Source: Ophiura sarsii (lineage: Eukaryota; Echinodermata; Ophiuroidea; Amphilepidida; Ophiuridae). From it: a stretch of DNA of 64,000 nt. Where the stretch lies: contig CM069449.1 in the NCBI GenBank assembly GCA_035610835.1, forward strand, positions 60,031,619 through 60,095,618. Reading direction: 5' to 3'. Under the pieces are notes generated by a model. That model did no database searches. It had not been told where the DNA came from and saw nothing but the letters and a program-made list of their open reading frames with translations. The position numbers and the translations under genes were made by a program. This document shows, piece by piece, positions 11,932-22,484 of the stretch; positions within the stretch are counted from its first letter, which is position 1; every line of letters starts with the position of its first letter.

Positions 11932-12934
11932 AAAAGGCCAACATAAAAAATCGTACACTTTTTGGAGTTCTGGGTTTCAACATGGATGCAATTTTTGGAG
12001 TTCTGGGTTTCTTGTTTGAGTTTTGGCTTTATAGGTACGTAATATTAAATATACCAACCTTTTGGGGCTCTGTTTTTTTTTCAACGAAAAGGCATGTAAC
12101 GATCTATGAACATGATGAACCACATTTACTAACAAAAATGGCTCCGGGTTTCACTTCCTAGACCAGGGACTATTTGACTACCACGAATTATTTTTCATGT
12201 TCAGATCTTTATAATCTTTTCGTTGCAGGTCATACAGATGGATACTCCTGCATCGAGTTTATCAGTTTCTCCTTAAAATGCACCCATGTTGAATGAAATT
12301 GGGGATGTTTAACAGCGTGATTCAGGATGAGATAACCCGTTGACCAATATGTCCAGCCAATCGGAATCGTTTGTCGCGCGCGAATTGTAGCTAGAGTTGA
12401 ATTATTTCAACTCTAGCGAATTTGTTGCGCGAAAGGTTTTTCTCTCGCGGAGATACGATTTTCTTTCGCGAAGGTCGTAAAATTCTACCCAAAAAGTTGT
12501 CGCAGCGACAAATTCGCGTCCGCGAAATGGAGTATACATTGGTCGTTAAGAACCAAGCCGACAAGTGCTTCGCCACTAGAACCCAACAGGGGCACCTTGG
12601 CCAAATCACATAATGATGATTTGCATTAAAATATTCTCTACGAATATCTTTAGAAATTTCATTTTTGAGGTGAAAAAACTGTTTTTGGATGATCATTTGG
12701 CAAACGTTATATACGGTAATCTGTCACATTGCTTTGGGAAGCTGACAAAAGACTGCTATTGTGTGTTTATCAAATTCGTCGCAATGATAATAATCACGTG
12801 GTAGGCGAACATGCCCCGGAACGTACCATACCATTATCAGTGTGTTACGTAGATTTGTTGGTACGTTGGTATGCAGTTTCCATAGTAATCGTTTAGGCTT
12901 ATATTTAATGAAATTATTTAAATTAATGCCCCAC

Positions 12935-13463
12935 CTGTTATGCCACCGGAACGTTGATGTCCTTCTACGGAGCTTGCCGAGGTTGCTGAGAAAGCACCGC
13001 TATGTCTCGCGTGTTTGAGAAGCGATTGCATTACATCGGCCCCCTTGTTGCAGTCTCCTTTGATCTCTGTTAACACCGCAAACTGGATAGATTTCTGCAG
13101 TTCGTCAATCTCCCAGGCTAATTCATCGTACGTTGTCTGAACCCAACCTCTTTTAGTTAATTTTTGCATGTTATTCATTGCTTTGACATTCTCGATGAAA
13201 TCTTGAACTTTCGTGATACAAACTAGGATTTCGGATAATGAATTAGCAAACAAGTGCAGTTGCGGGTCTTGTTTGCAATTCTTATTAAGCACACCTCTCT
13301 GAGATCTCAAAGTTGACAAGACATCAAGAGTAGGCTTCATGTGCTGAATTTTAAAGTCCAATTTCTTTAAAGGTTCTGGGAATGCTTTCACTTCTTTGAC
13401 AGTTTTGTGAATGTAAATTGTCAATTTGATGATTTCCCCTATAATAGCTATCGGATCGGCCAT
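12935..13463 (-). CDS. RIPK/MLKL-like protein, exon 1: N-terminal helical (4HB/HeLo-like) domain
   Basis: The exon encodes about 176 residues starting at ATG 13463 (MADPIAIIGEI); the open frame extends to 13514 without another ATG. The sequence is predicted to be almost all helical: GEIIKLTIYIHKTVKEVKAF, LKKLDFKIQHMKPTLDVLST, a segment around LSEILVCITKVQDFIENVKA and WEIDELQKSIQFAVLTE. The helix order, the early IHK motif and the KPTLDVL pattern resemble the four-helix bundle of MLKL, and the MADPIAIIG start resembles HeLo domains of fungal and plant cell-death proteins. In those families the bundle inserts into or disrupts membranes. The exon ends ATAACAG at donor GTGGGG (12933-12934) in phase 1, which fits the kinase exon 4 kb downstream. 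A cell-death executor role is an inference from domain likeness. A related helical fold such as an NLR N-domain is the main alternative. Confidence 0.65.
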
Positions 13464-13608
13464 CTTGATGGATATCTTATATTTCCATATCTCTGATCGA
13501 TACAATTTGGTCAATTTTCCTGAACAATCACAAACAAAACAAAAATAAAGAAAATAAGAATAAATTAATTAGAATGTATCTACATGCAGCTCGTTGGAAT
13601 GTAAAATA

Positions 13609-14046
13609 CAGGGATCGAAATAAGACCCGCCCGACCTCCCATAGCGGGTAACTTTCGTGTCGGGCGGGTGAAGATTCAAAGGTACCCGTCCGACTGGCGG
13701 GTAACATTTTTGAAGCTCAAAGTGTATTAAAGTAGCAGTAAGTTCAGGGTAATTTCATCATCAGATGATCGTATGATAGAGGAGATCAGGGTGATAGGAG
13801 ATTAAAGAGAGTATTGGATTGATGAACATGATGAATACGAGGAGCTGTTACGGGCTAGGTTTACAGTGGAACATCGTACAATAAAGACAAAAACATGTAA
13901 ATGTAGTTTAAAAATAGTCTTGCATTTGTTTGCTGCAAAATGTTATGAAAAAACCTTGGGCTGGTAGAATTCTTTTCGGGCAGGTAGATTCTGTGAGTTA
14001 CCTGCCCGACTGGCTAGTTGAAAAAAAATCTGAAGTTCCATCCCTG
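13609..14046. mobile_element. hAT-like non-autonomous element with exact 8-bp duplication
   Basis: Begins CAGGGATCGAAATAAG and ends TTCCATCCCTG (imperfect inverted ends), flanked on both sides by GTAAAATA (13601-13608 and 14047-14054). The 8-bp duplication and CAGGG-type end fit the hAT superfamily. Internal GGCGGGT/ACCCGCC modules repeat near both ends. No transposase. Confidence 0.85.
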
Positions 14047-14199
14047 GTAAAATAAATTGGCAATCTTGTATTCACGGTACTAGTTACTAACAAATCAGAT
14101 TATTCTCAGTGTATTGTTTCGTACCATCTCCAAATACCCTTGTTGTAAGTATTTGGACATAATAATAGCTATAACAAACGCTAAACTTTCGAAGCTTCT

Positions 14200-14500
14200 G
14201 CATTTCACAACCTGACCATGTACGGGATGGGATTTCTGGCATATCTCTGAGTACGAGCCTTGGGGACTGATAGGAGGTTAGAGTTACGCAACGACCCGTC
14301 ACTATCCTCCCCTCTAGTCTTAGGCACCCAGCTGCGGAATGCAAGAGTCTTCAAAAGCGTGTCCATGAACTGGAGGCAGATTTGCTCACGACGAGACCTA
14401 AGGTTGGTGAGCTGACACTGGTCACGAGCATCTACATATGATTTATACTTTTTCCCTAATATAATTCTGCAAGCACGCTTTTGTACTTTGCCCTACATTG
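14200..14500 (-). pseudogene. LINE reverse transcriptase C-terminal remnant
   Basis: On the minus strand, the sequence upstream of 14340 reads VQKRACRIILGKKYKSYVDA, then LRSRREQICLQF and, after a frame change, RTQRYARNPIPYMVRL. This is the common C-terminal signature of jockey/CR1-type ORF2 proteins (QRRALRIIL...DRR..LC..F...RY..SPIPYL..LLN). Frameshifts show it is dead. Confidence 0.75.
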
Positions 14501-15091
14501 TCCCATCCTTAGCCACGTGATCTGCGATAGCCAATTTATTTGTTCCCAGGTATGAGATTACAGTACATGAACTTACCAGGTATTGTACAATTACAACAAT
14601 ATGATTGTAGTTTCTTTAATTCAAGATGTAAGGATTGGTTAATGATGAGTAAGCTATGTTTCAAAACCCACAACAAGTTTTCCATTTTTGCTCTTGTTTT
14701 TATAACATACAACCTCTGTGTACATGTGTATACAGAAACTTATATAACTGGTAGCGGCAGCGCATCGGCAAATATAAAGTTGATAATGATCGGGGATGTT
14801 TCCACCGATGAAAACGCCCCAAACGCATTACTATCCTGCATTTTAAAAAGCCAAGTGTAAAAAGTAAAACGGTAACTTGTTTCATTATTTTAGTTGTAGC
14901 TTTATTATAAGAAAACCAATCTACGTGCAATATCGCATATGAAAGAAGTGAAATCACATGGTTTGATTTACAATTTTCAGAATTATTTATTACCTGGTAA
15001 GTTTCTGTTAGTGAGCACGGTACACACTGATATGCGCTTTATGGTGATCTGGTGTATTCAATTACAGCATGTATGATCCACCTGCTGACAC
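14501..15091. other. Intergenic, no gene seen
   Basis: AT-rich. Short open frames near 14540-14957 overlap on opposite strands and show no recognisable family. Confidence 0.5.
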
Positions 15092-15468
15092 TATACACCT
15101 AGCACATAAAGTCCCTGACCAGGTGCTTTGAGGTTAGCTAATTCAAAATAGATAATCAGTACCAAAAATCTGAGATATACATTGAATGAGCAAATTTCTT
15201 CTCCGCAGTTTGATACCTCATTCAACAAAATCGAATGGATACTTTTAAAGTTATGGCGATTTCAATGACCGCGCATGCAACAGGAAAGTTGGACTAGGTA
15301 TAGGAAATCATTGATTTGTATCCATTCGATTTTGTTGAATGAGGTATCAAACTGCGGAAAAGAAATTTGCTCATTTAATGTATATTATAGATTTTTTGTA
15401 CCGATTATATAATTTGAATTAGCGAACCTCAAAGCACCTGGTCAGGGACTTTATGTGCTAGGTGTATA
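15092..15468. mobile_element. Foldback MITE
   Basis: The left arm (15092-15241) begins TATACACCTAGCACATAAAG; the right arm (15300-15468) is its near reverse complement and ends CTTTATGTGCTAGGTGTATA. The loop of about 58 bp contains a GCGCATGC palindrome. The arms also share CCTGACCAGGTGCTTTGAGG and TTGATACCTCATTCAACAAA. TA-rich ends suggest a TA target duplication. Confidence 0.9.
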
Positions 15469-15476
15469 ACTCAGTA

Positions 15477-16478
15477 CACACAAAATAATTTCTGAGTCAG
15501 GTGACTCATTTCGGGTGTTTTGGCATGAGTCATTGGGTATCTGACTCATTTTTTTAAAGAACTGAGTCATCATTGATTCATTAAACTGACGACAACGAGT
15601 CAAGAACACAATGACTCATTTCAGAAGGAGTAAGTTGACTCTAAATAGATGGCAAGATGAGTCAATTACGACTTTTGACTCGGGAGCATTTTCGAAATGA
15701 GTCAACGAAGTCGAAAGCGAGGCTGCAGGTCACGCATGTTTTTTACCAATTTTTGGAAGCGAAGTGGGAGAGCGAGTTGTAGGTGAGTAAGTGGTCTCAT
15801 TTCCTTAGTCGTAATTCAGTATCTTTTAACAATGTTCAATCCACCAAACCTATAGAAATAGTGACGGATGTTTTTGTGATCTTTTTTACAACATCGAACT
15901 TGTAATGTAAGCTTCCAATTTTAATAATAGATACTTTTCATATTGTTCGACAACCAGACGACAATGTGCTGTCTGCCGAATTTTGCACCTGTGGAAAGTT
16001 AATACAGTGTCACTGCCAGTTACGTATCAACACTTAGTTTGCATGTTGTGTACTATCATGATATCATAAATTACAAGTTTGATGTTGTAAATAAGATCAC
16101 AAAAACATCCGTCAATTATTTCTATAGGTTTGTTGGATTGAACATTGTTAAAAGATACTAAATTACGACTAAGAAAATGAGACCACTTACTCACCTACAA
16201 TCAAGTGAGTCAAATGGCTCATTCTAAACCGAATCCGAGTCTTTTGACTCATTTAAGACATCTAAACTGAGTCTTTCGCTTGTCTCCACAGTAACACCTT
16301 TGGTTTTGCAAATGAGTCATTTGACTCACATAAATGAGTCAAATGACTCAGTACGTGAGTCAAATGACTCGGTACAAGCGAGTCAAATGACTCGGATAGA
16401 ATGAAAAGAGTGTTACTGTGGAGACAAGCTAATGACTCAGATATCTGAGTCAAAGTGACTCCTTAAATATTTTGTGTG
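15477..16478. mobile_element. Element packed with TGAGTCA motifs, nested inverted arms
   Basis: The termini CACACAAAATAATTT and AAATATTTTGTGTG are inverted and flanked by TA (15475-15476, 16479-16480). Between 15490 and 16452 I count 17 exact TGAGTCA/TGACTCA heptamers plus near matches, in two outer clusters (15490-15710 and 16203-16452). The centre holds a second inverted pair, 15777-15905 and 16071-16200 (about 130 bp each), and a third, GTCTCCACAGTAACAC near 16282 against GTGTTACTGTGGAGAC near 16411. TGAGTCA is the AP-1 (TRE) consensus. No coding capacity. Confidence 0.85.
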
Positions 16479-16482
16479 TATA

Positions 16483-17019
16483 CTATCAGTAAACAAATCT
16501 ACTAGGCTCGTACACCAATATTCATTACTTTAAAATTTAAATATACAACAATACAATGTTCATAACTTGTACAAGTATAAAGCAAAAAAACTACTATTTA
16601 TGTGCATGTGCATATTTATTCTCAAGAAAAAACATTATAGAGTCATCACAATTGTTAAAATATTAGAATAAATGTTGCTAACATTTAAAAACAGCGAACA
16701 GAAGGTCAACCCATGTTGAACTCAAAGCAGCGGTGAAGTCAAATCAATTGTATGATCATGCTCTTTAAAGTCCCTTTATCAATAGGAGGTAATTGGGTAG
16801 TTTTATTTTATTTATTTATTTATTTATTCGGAAAAAAACTTTCAAGGCAGCAGCACCCACCTGAAGGTGGTGCATCCAAAACGGATACAAGAAAAGAGTC
16901 AATACAATGTACAATATGATAAGACAAAAGAGAGAAAATGAGCAAAAAAATAGAATAGAAGTTGATCAATACTAACTGCCATGGTGTAGAGTATAAGAGT
17001 ATAAGGAAAGTACATAATT
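16483..17019. other. Intergenic with a LINE-type tail on the minus strand
   Basis: At 16800-16870 a (TTTA)n run followed by GGCAGCAGCACCCACCTGAA reads on the minus strand as the 3' end of a LINE with an (AATA)n tail. The rest is AT-rich and shows no gene. Confidence 0.4.
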
Positions 17020-17165
17020 GTGTTCCAGTATCGTTCGATACTGGTACATTTTATATGTGCCAGTATCGGACGATACTGGAACACTGACTTTGTACTAGTA
17101 TCGAACGATAGTGAGTGTTCAAGTATCGGATGATACTAATACAGTCCAGAATCTGGGACCTAAAT
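17020..17165. repeat. CGATACTGG-type palindromic element, copy 2
   Basis: Same order of modules as 4440-4580: CCAGTATCGTTCGATACTGG, CCAGTATCGGACGATACTGG, then AGTCCAGAATCTGGGACC. Truncated on the left. Confidence 0.8.
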
Positions 17166-17192
17166 ACACTGTTTCCGACTATAATAGTGAAG

Positions 17193-17847
17193 TATAAGTT
17201 AAAAGTTTAACGGGTTCGCCGTCGGACGAGTTTTAATCTGTCAAGCTTTCGTCAGGATTAGCTCTGACTTCTTCAGGACCAAATTATTATAATATTAAAC
17301 AAAACATAGAGATTGCCACTTCTCTTGTTATCATCATTTGGGCTGCCCCTTGCCCGATGATTTGAGAGTAGGTGCCCTTTCCTACGTGTGAAAGAATTGG
17401 TGGCTCTGAAAAGAGCAGTCACCGCACTACAGTGCATTAGACTTTTGTAGTCTGTAGTAGACAAGGGGCAGTCTCTACGTTATTTCCATTGGTCAAGGGG
17501 CAGTCCTTTGGAGGTTCTATTAGAACCACATTTATATAGGCCAGTGGCAACCTACGTGTTCAGTGGAAGCGGCAATCCAACTGAACGGCTCTTTTCAGAG
17601 CCACCAATTCTTTCACAAGTAGGAAAGGGCACCTACTCTCAAATCATCGGGCAAGGGGCAGCCCAAATGATGATAACAAGAGAAGTGGCAATCTCTATGT
17701 TTTGTTTAATATTATAATAATTTGGTCCTAAAGAAGTCAGAGCTAATCCTGACGAAAGCTTGACAGATTAAAACTCGTCCGAGACGGCGAACCTGTTAAA
17801 CTTTTAACTTATATTATGAATACCCGTCGTAAAAGCCTATCTCACAA
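17193..17847. mobile_element. Inverted dimeric retroelement-like insertion with 13-bp target duplication
   Basis: The left arm 17194-17416 and right arm 17588-17812 are near-perfect reverse complements (about 223 bp each) around a 171-bp centre. TATAATAGTGAAG flanks the whole insertion directly (17180-17192 and 17848-17860). The right arm is followed by about 35 bp absent from the left, so the two halves are not the same length. The right arm carries the run GACGAAAGCTTGACAGATTA then AACTCGTCCGAGACGGCGAA, a phrase I associate with 3' parts of Penelope-like elements. Partial inverted copies are known for that class. Class assignment is inference; the dimer and the duplication are directly visible. 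Confidence 0.75.
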
Positions 17848-18214
17848 TATAATAGTGAAGGTTAATTTTTCAACATTAAAAACACACAATTTGAGCTCAG
17901 TAGTTACACTGTGTAGCCGCGGTATATCAAAATAGATAGTTTCTCATATCTGATGTGATTAGTTACCAGGTTATAGTCCAATCAAGCGCTGTAGGTAAAT
18001 TCATGTCGTCACTCTAATTTAACTTAAATTAGTGGGGGAAGGGAGTTAACCCTAAAAATATAAGAATTGTAACTGTAAATTTTGAACTTTTGAGTATTAA
18101 TGTGATGTTGCAAAATAACAGCTAAGTCTGTCCCAGTTCACTTTGTCCACGGGTACTGATTTCGCGACGTATTCTAGAGATACATGATCAATTCAGTTAC
18201 AAGAGTGCGAATTG

Positions 18215-18624
18215 CCCGGGGGGGGGGGGGGGGGCACTCAACTTTCTTTTGGGTAGGGGTGTGCCGCACAGGGTCTCAAAAAGGGGGGCTAAAGAACTGA
18301 ACTGAGTGGATTTTATGACGAAAAATAGGGTCTTAGGAACTGATTTTTTTTCTAAAAAGTAGGTCTTGAGAACTGGCCTACAGTTCAATTTTGATTAGCA
18401 AGAACGCACATTTTTTTTTGGTTTTAGAACGCAAAATTTTCGAAGAATTGGGGCTTTGGAACGCAAAATTTCGCGAATTTTGAATTTTCAATAAAATTAG
18501 GGTCATAAGAACTGATGCAGGCTCAAAAGGGAGGTCATAAGAGCTAGCAGCAGAGGGTGAAAAAGGGGGTCTTCAGCGCGGCACATACCTATACCCTTTT
18601 CCAATGTCAGTGCCCCCCCCCGGG
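18215..18624. mobile_element. hAT-like MITE with CCCGGGGG ends
   Basis: Begins CCCGGGGGGG...GCACTCA and ends AGTGCCCCCCCCCGGG, flanked by CGAATTG on both sides (18208-18214, 18625-18631; 8 bp if the shared G is counted). The interior is non-coding, with repeated AAGAACTGA and GGGTCTTA phrases. Confidence 0.8.
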
Positions 18625-21600
18625 CGAATTGTAGACTGTAGTGGAAGATGTATTTAAAGTCCAACAAGAATACTAGTTTCGAGAAATAAGCGTTTACAGT
18701 TTTGGAAATTTAACACACACGCTATAAACGTTGTAGTATAAAAGTCTTATTTGGGGAAGTAGTCAAAACCATAAGAGGATCATTTTTGGCAATACAATGT
18801 TATTTGCAATTATCGATTTCTTGAAATCAATAGTCTCTTTTATGGACTTTTAAGTCCATAAAATGGACATCAAGTTGGATATCGTCATTATTGTGGAGAT
18901 ACATTAAACTTAAAAGTACATCTCACAATAATCACGATCCAAATCGAAACAAATGTAATTATTTCAAAACTGACTGTTCAAATAATTTGAAAGTATATAT
19001 TTTTGGAATGCCCATGGTATCCTAAACAATTGATTTAATAGTACATTAGTTTGATCCTTCATTGGCTTGTCCCTGGTTATATAGTAACCCTATAAATACG
19101 TCCTCTATCAAACACACTTCATCCCATTAAATTGCACCCTGTTACTCTACAGATGACCAATTCAGTGAAAAGAGTGCGAGTTACATTTGTACCACTTTTA
19201 AACAGGAATTGGATGCTATTTGAAAAAAGGTGCTGTTGAGATTCCAACAAATGATTTATAGGACACTTCAATGTATTGTTTAAAAAAACATTTATACCAT
19301 TCAAATATTCTGTGGTTCGTCATAGATAATATGGATAGAAACATGTGTTTCTACTTACATTGAACTAATTATCAAGATTTAGATTATTATTGATTTTATC
19401 GATTATTTTAAATAACTCACTGAATGAGTTATCTGCACATGAAAAGTTATCAAAGCCGATAGAGCTGCTATTATTGGATAACGAAAGCCTTAGCTTCAAA
19501 GCTTTTTTGAAACGCTCTTTAGTTCGCGTTTATATGAAAGTGCAGTTTTATAGTTTGAATAACTTTCATCTGTACTCTGTTAGTTTAGTACCAAAATGCT
19601 TCTTCAAGTCTTCTCTTTCCAAATATGATTTCAGTATTATATTGCGAAATATTTTACCGAAGATATAAAGTTTTAAAAATGTATCCAATCTTTTGAGACA
19701 CCTTGTACAAGACACAATTGTAAATGTTTATTTATTTTGTTCACTTAGTTTAAAATCCCCATAAGTAGGCCTGAACTTTCACGTACGCTTCGTACATACT
19801 CAAATGGCGACAATTGAGGACGAATGTTTAAAGAATAAAATTTAACTTACCCCGGTAACTTACCTACTTGATATCCAATGTATATGAATGGCGTATGATA
19901 ACACGAGCGGTTCCAGTCCAGCGTCTTTTTTTCAAAAATCGCCAATTTCAGATTCGTCAAAAATCCTTATTTAGTCCTCCCTGCCAAGGCAGTGGCAAAC
20001 TAACGCTACACTTTTTAACGCCGTGTTGACTGGATGGTCGATATAAGAGAAAAACAAACTTATTGTAACAGGTACATAATTGGATCCCTGCACATTTATG
20101 GTCAAGGTCCAGAGTATAATACAGGGTGTCCCAGAATCAGTGTGGTGGGCGATATCGCCTCTTTAGTTAAACAGGGTGTCCCAGAAAACCTGCAACTTAT
20201 TTTGACAGAGCTCTAGTTTTACTGTTTAGCCATGGATTTTAATCATGTTTATCTGGAAACCTTAGGATCTCTACATTTACGAGTTGAAATGGAAATTAAT
20301 AACGATTAATCTGTTTTGACCCACAGCATCGCTCCGTTCATTTCTTAATGATTTGTAAATAAATGATATTTGTTTATTTGCAATATTGAACAATGAATAT
20401 GTATCTATTTTATTCATGTACTCGTTAAAACCTATTCAACCTATTTGACGGGAAAATTATATTCTACTGTTCAATAACGTCCACCAATAAAACTTGCAAC
20501 TAACATTGACGGCGTTTTAGATTCACTTTCCCACCATGGATTGTAATCATGTTTATAAGTTCTTGAAGCCCTAAAATCCCCAAAAATACAATAGTGAACA
20601 AAAAAAAAATCAACTTTGTTAGAAATCACGTGCGATAAGGGAGATAAACTAATTCGACCAATTTTACAGAAAATTATACCGTTACATTGATTTGGAGCCA
20701 TATGACTCAAAATTAACCGCACCAAGTCTGCTTATCGCTTATCGGTATTGCTGTTAATATAAACGGTATAGTAGCAACATCCATCAGTTTACTTTCAATA
20801 TTATCAAATCAAAGTGTCAATGTTTAGATTTAATATGAATTGAAAATCAGATGTGGTTGAGCTGATAAACTTATCTGTTTATGTATAAAAATATCAAAAT
20901 TGTGTTTCAATTCACATCAAATCTAAGTTCATACTTCTTCTAAAATGCCATAATTCTAACAATAGAAATGTGTAATCAATGTGAGCTGCTTCCTATCTCC
21001 TATGGTATACTAGTCTCAGGTCTTTTCCTCCAGCAAGTATTGGAGCTCTTTTAATTAAGAGCTCCAATTTTAAAATTAAAAATCTTTTTAAATCTTAATC
21101 CCTCAAATTTATCCCTTTATCTGTATATCATGCATGCAAATAACGTACACGTTGTTGTGGCACCCAAATATTTGCCTATTTTGTGATCAACGATAATGTA
21201 TAAAACACCATTTTCGGTTAAGAGACAACTACAAGGAAATTAAATTGCTTGGACCCAGATTTAGCATGGAAATGAAAAATTAAATTAGATACCATCTTTG
21301 TTCTCAACACTGATTATATTTTGACTGTCAACTTTCCTTATTTCCTTGCAGCACCATGAGCCATGGCTTTTCTCTAACATTATAGAACAAATCATTCGCA
21401 AACAATATAATTATGTTTTAATTTACAATTGGATATACGAACTGCTCCATCAGATATTCCGTTTGAATTGTCACTTTTATGGTACGAAAACTTCTTTTAC
21501 GAGAGAATACCTTTTAATGAATTAATTAATTAATTTAATGTATTTACCTCAGCACATAGCAATGTTTAGCATTCAAACCAAACTGCCAATTAATATTAGG

Positions 21601-22484
21601 GTCAATTTGTGTGTGTAAATCATTGCAATTATTCAAATGTTTTTACTTTCAATTTGTGACTTTCTGTGAAAATAGAAAGTAAACAATAGTTTAAAGTGCC
21701 ATGGGCATTTAGTAGTATTCTCATGATGCCGATAGCTCTGCTACAGAGTCTCTCTTAGTCCCACCCCTTCATCAACACAATCTCCCCCTCCCCTACACCA
21801 ACCATACACTGATGCATGTACACCATAACAGCATGTACAGACTATGTACAGCCATAGCCAATCACTGGCACCTCTACTGACACCAGTGACCAGACCAAAG
21901 ACAAACTGCACACATTCCTAATATAGCTGCTATAGTACTGAAATCTGATGATTTTGCAGAAATCCAAGAGCTCTGCATATTACACCATAACTTTTATGAC
22001 CTGTTATGATGTAATGAAATTTGCCCCTAGGAGCTATCCTAATTAGGACACTTTCCACCTTCTCGAGATGCAATAAACCAAATGCCAAAGTATCCCCATT
22101 GTCATGATTGTTGAAGTAAGTGAAACTCATTATCTCTGATAGTCAGTCATGTCCAATGTATTATAGCTGCCATTCTTCCATGGTTACATGGAGGATAGTA
22201 TGTATGCCGAGCAATGTATAAAAATCAAATTCAACTATGAGAGGCTAAAAAGCAGTCTTTGGCAAAAGTAAAACTACAAATAATAACTAATAACCATTGA
22301 CTTCTGAGCAACAGATACTTCCATGGTCTGAACGATAAAAGAAGCAAAAAACGGTATTCATGCTAGATTTAGTTAGTATGTGAAAAGCAAATTTCCTAAG
22401 CTTTAGTAGTTATTTATAAGATAATTTCTTCTTTTTTTGTAATGTATTTTTCATTTGAGCATATCACTATGATCTCTAAAGCCT
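18625..22484. other. Gene-poor stretch
   Basis: No coding exon was recognised on either strand over 3.8 kb. Small features: two ACAGGGTGTCCCAGAA motifs at about 20122 and 20173 (mariner-type end remnants), and a short hairpin ATTGGAGCTCTT/AAGAGCTCCAAT near 21040-21069. Open frames here are under 95 codons and family-less. Confidence 0.5.

Larger units (their letters stand above)
10095..12536. repeat. Pair of inverted ends spanning 2.4 kb
   Basis: The left edge TATACTCCATTTCGCGAAGG, followed by GCGAATTTGTCG, is mirrored by the right edge CGACAAATTCGCG then TCCGCGAAATGGAGTATA. Both ends are rich in TCGCG palindromes, and just inside the right one lies a 12-bp perfect hairpin (GCTAGAGTTGAA and its complement, 12390-12417). 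They may be the termini of one 2.4-kb element or two solo copies of a CpG-rich element in opposite orientation. No transposase was seen. Confidence 0.5.
8910..12934 (-). other. Intron 1 of the kinase gene (4.0 kb)
   Basis: Lies between the helical-domain exon and the kinase exons. It holds a pair of inverted GC-rich ends at 10095 and 12536, a 186-bp near-exact direct duplication, a small inverted-repeat element (11408-11669) and three G tracts near 10685-10815. No extra exon was recognised, though a small one could be missed. Confidence 0.65.

Noticed and set aside
13464..13514. Earlier start for the helical-domain exon
   Set aside because: The frame is open to 13514 but its first codon there is TTG; the first ATG is at 13463 and gives the HeLo-like MADPIAIIG start.
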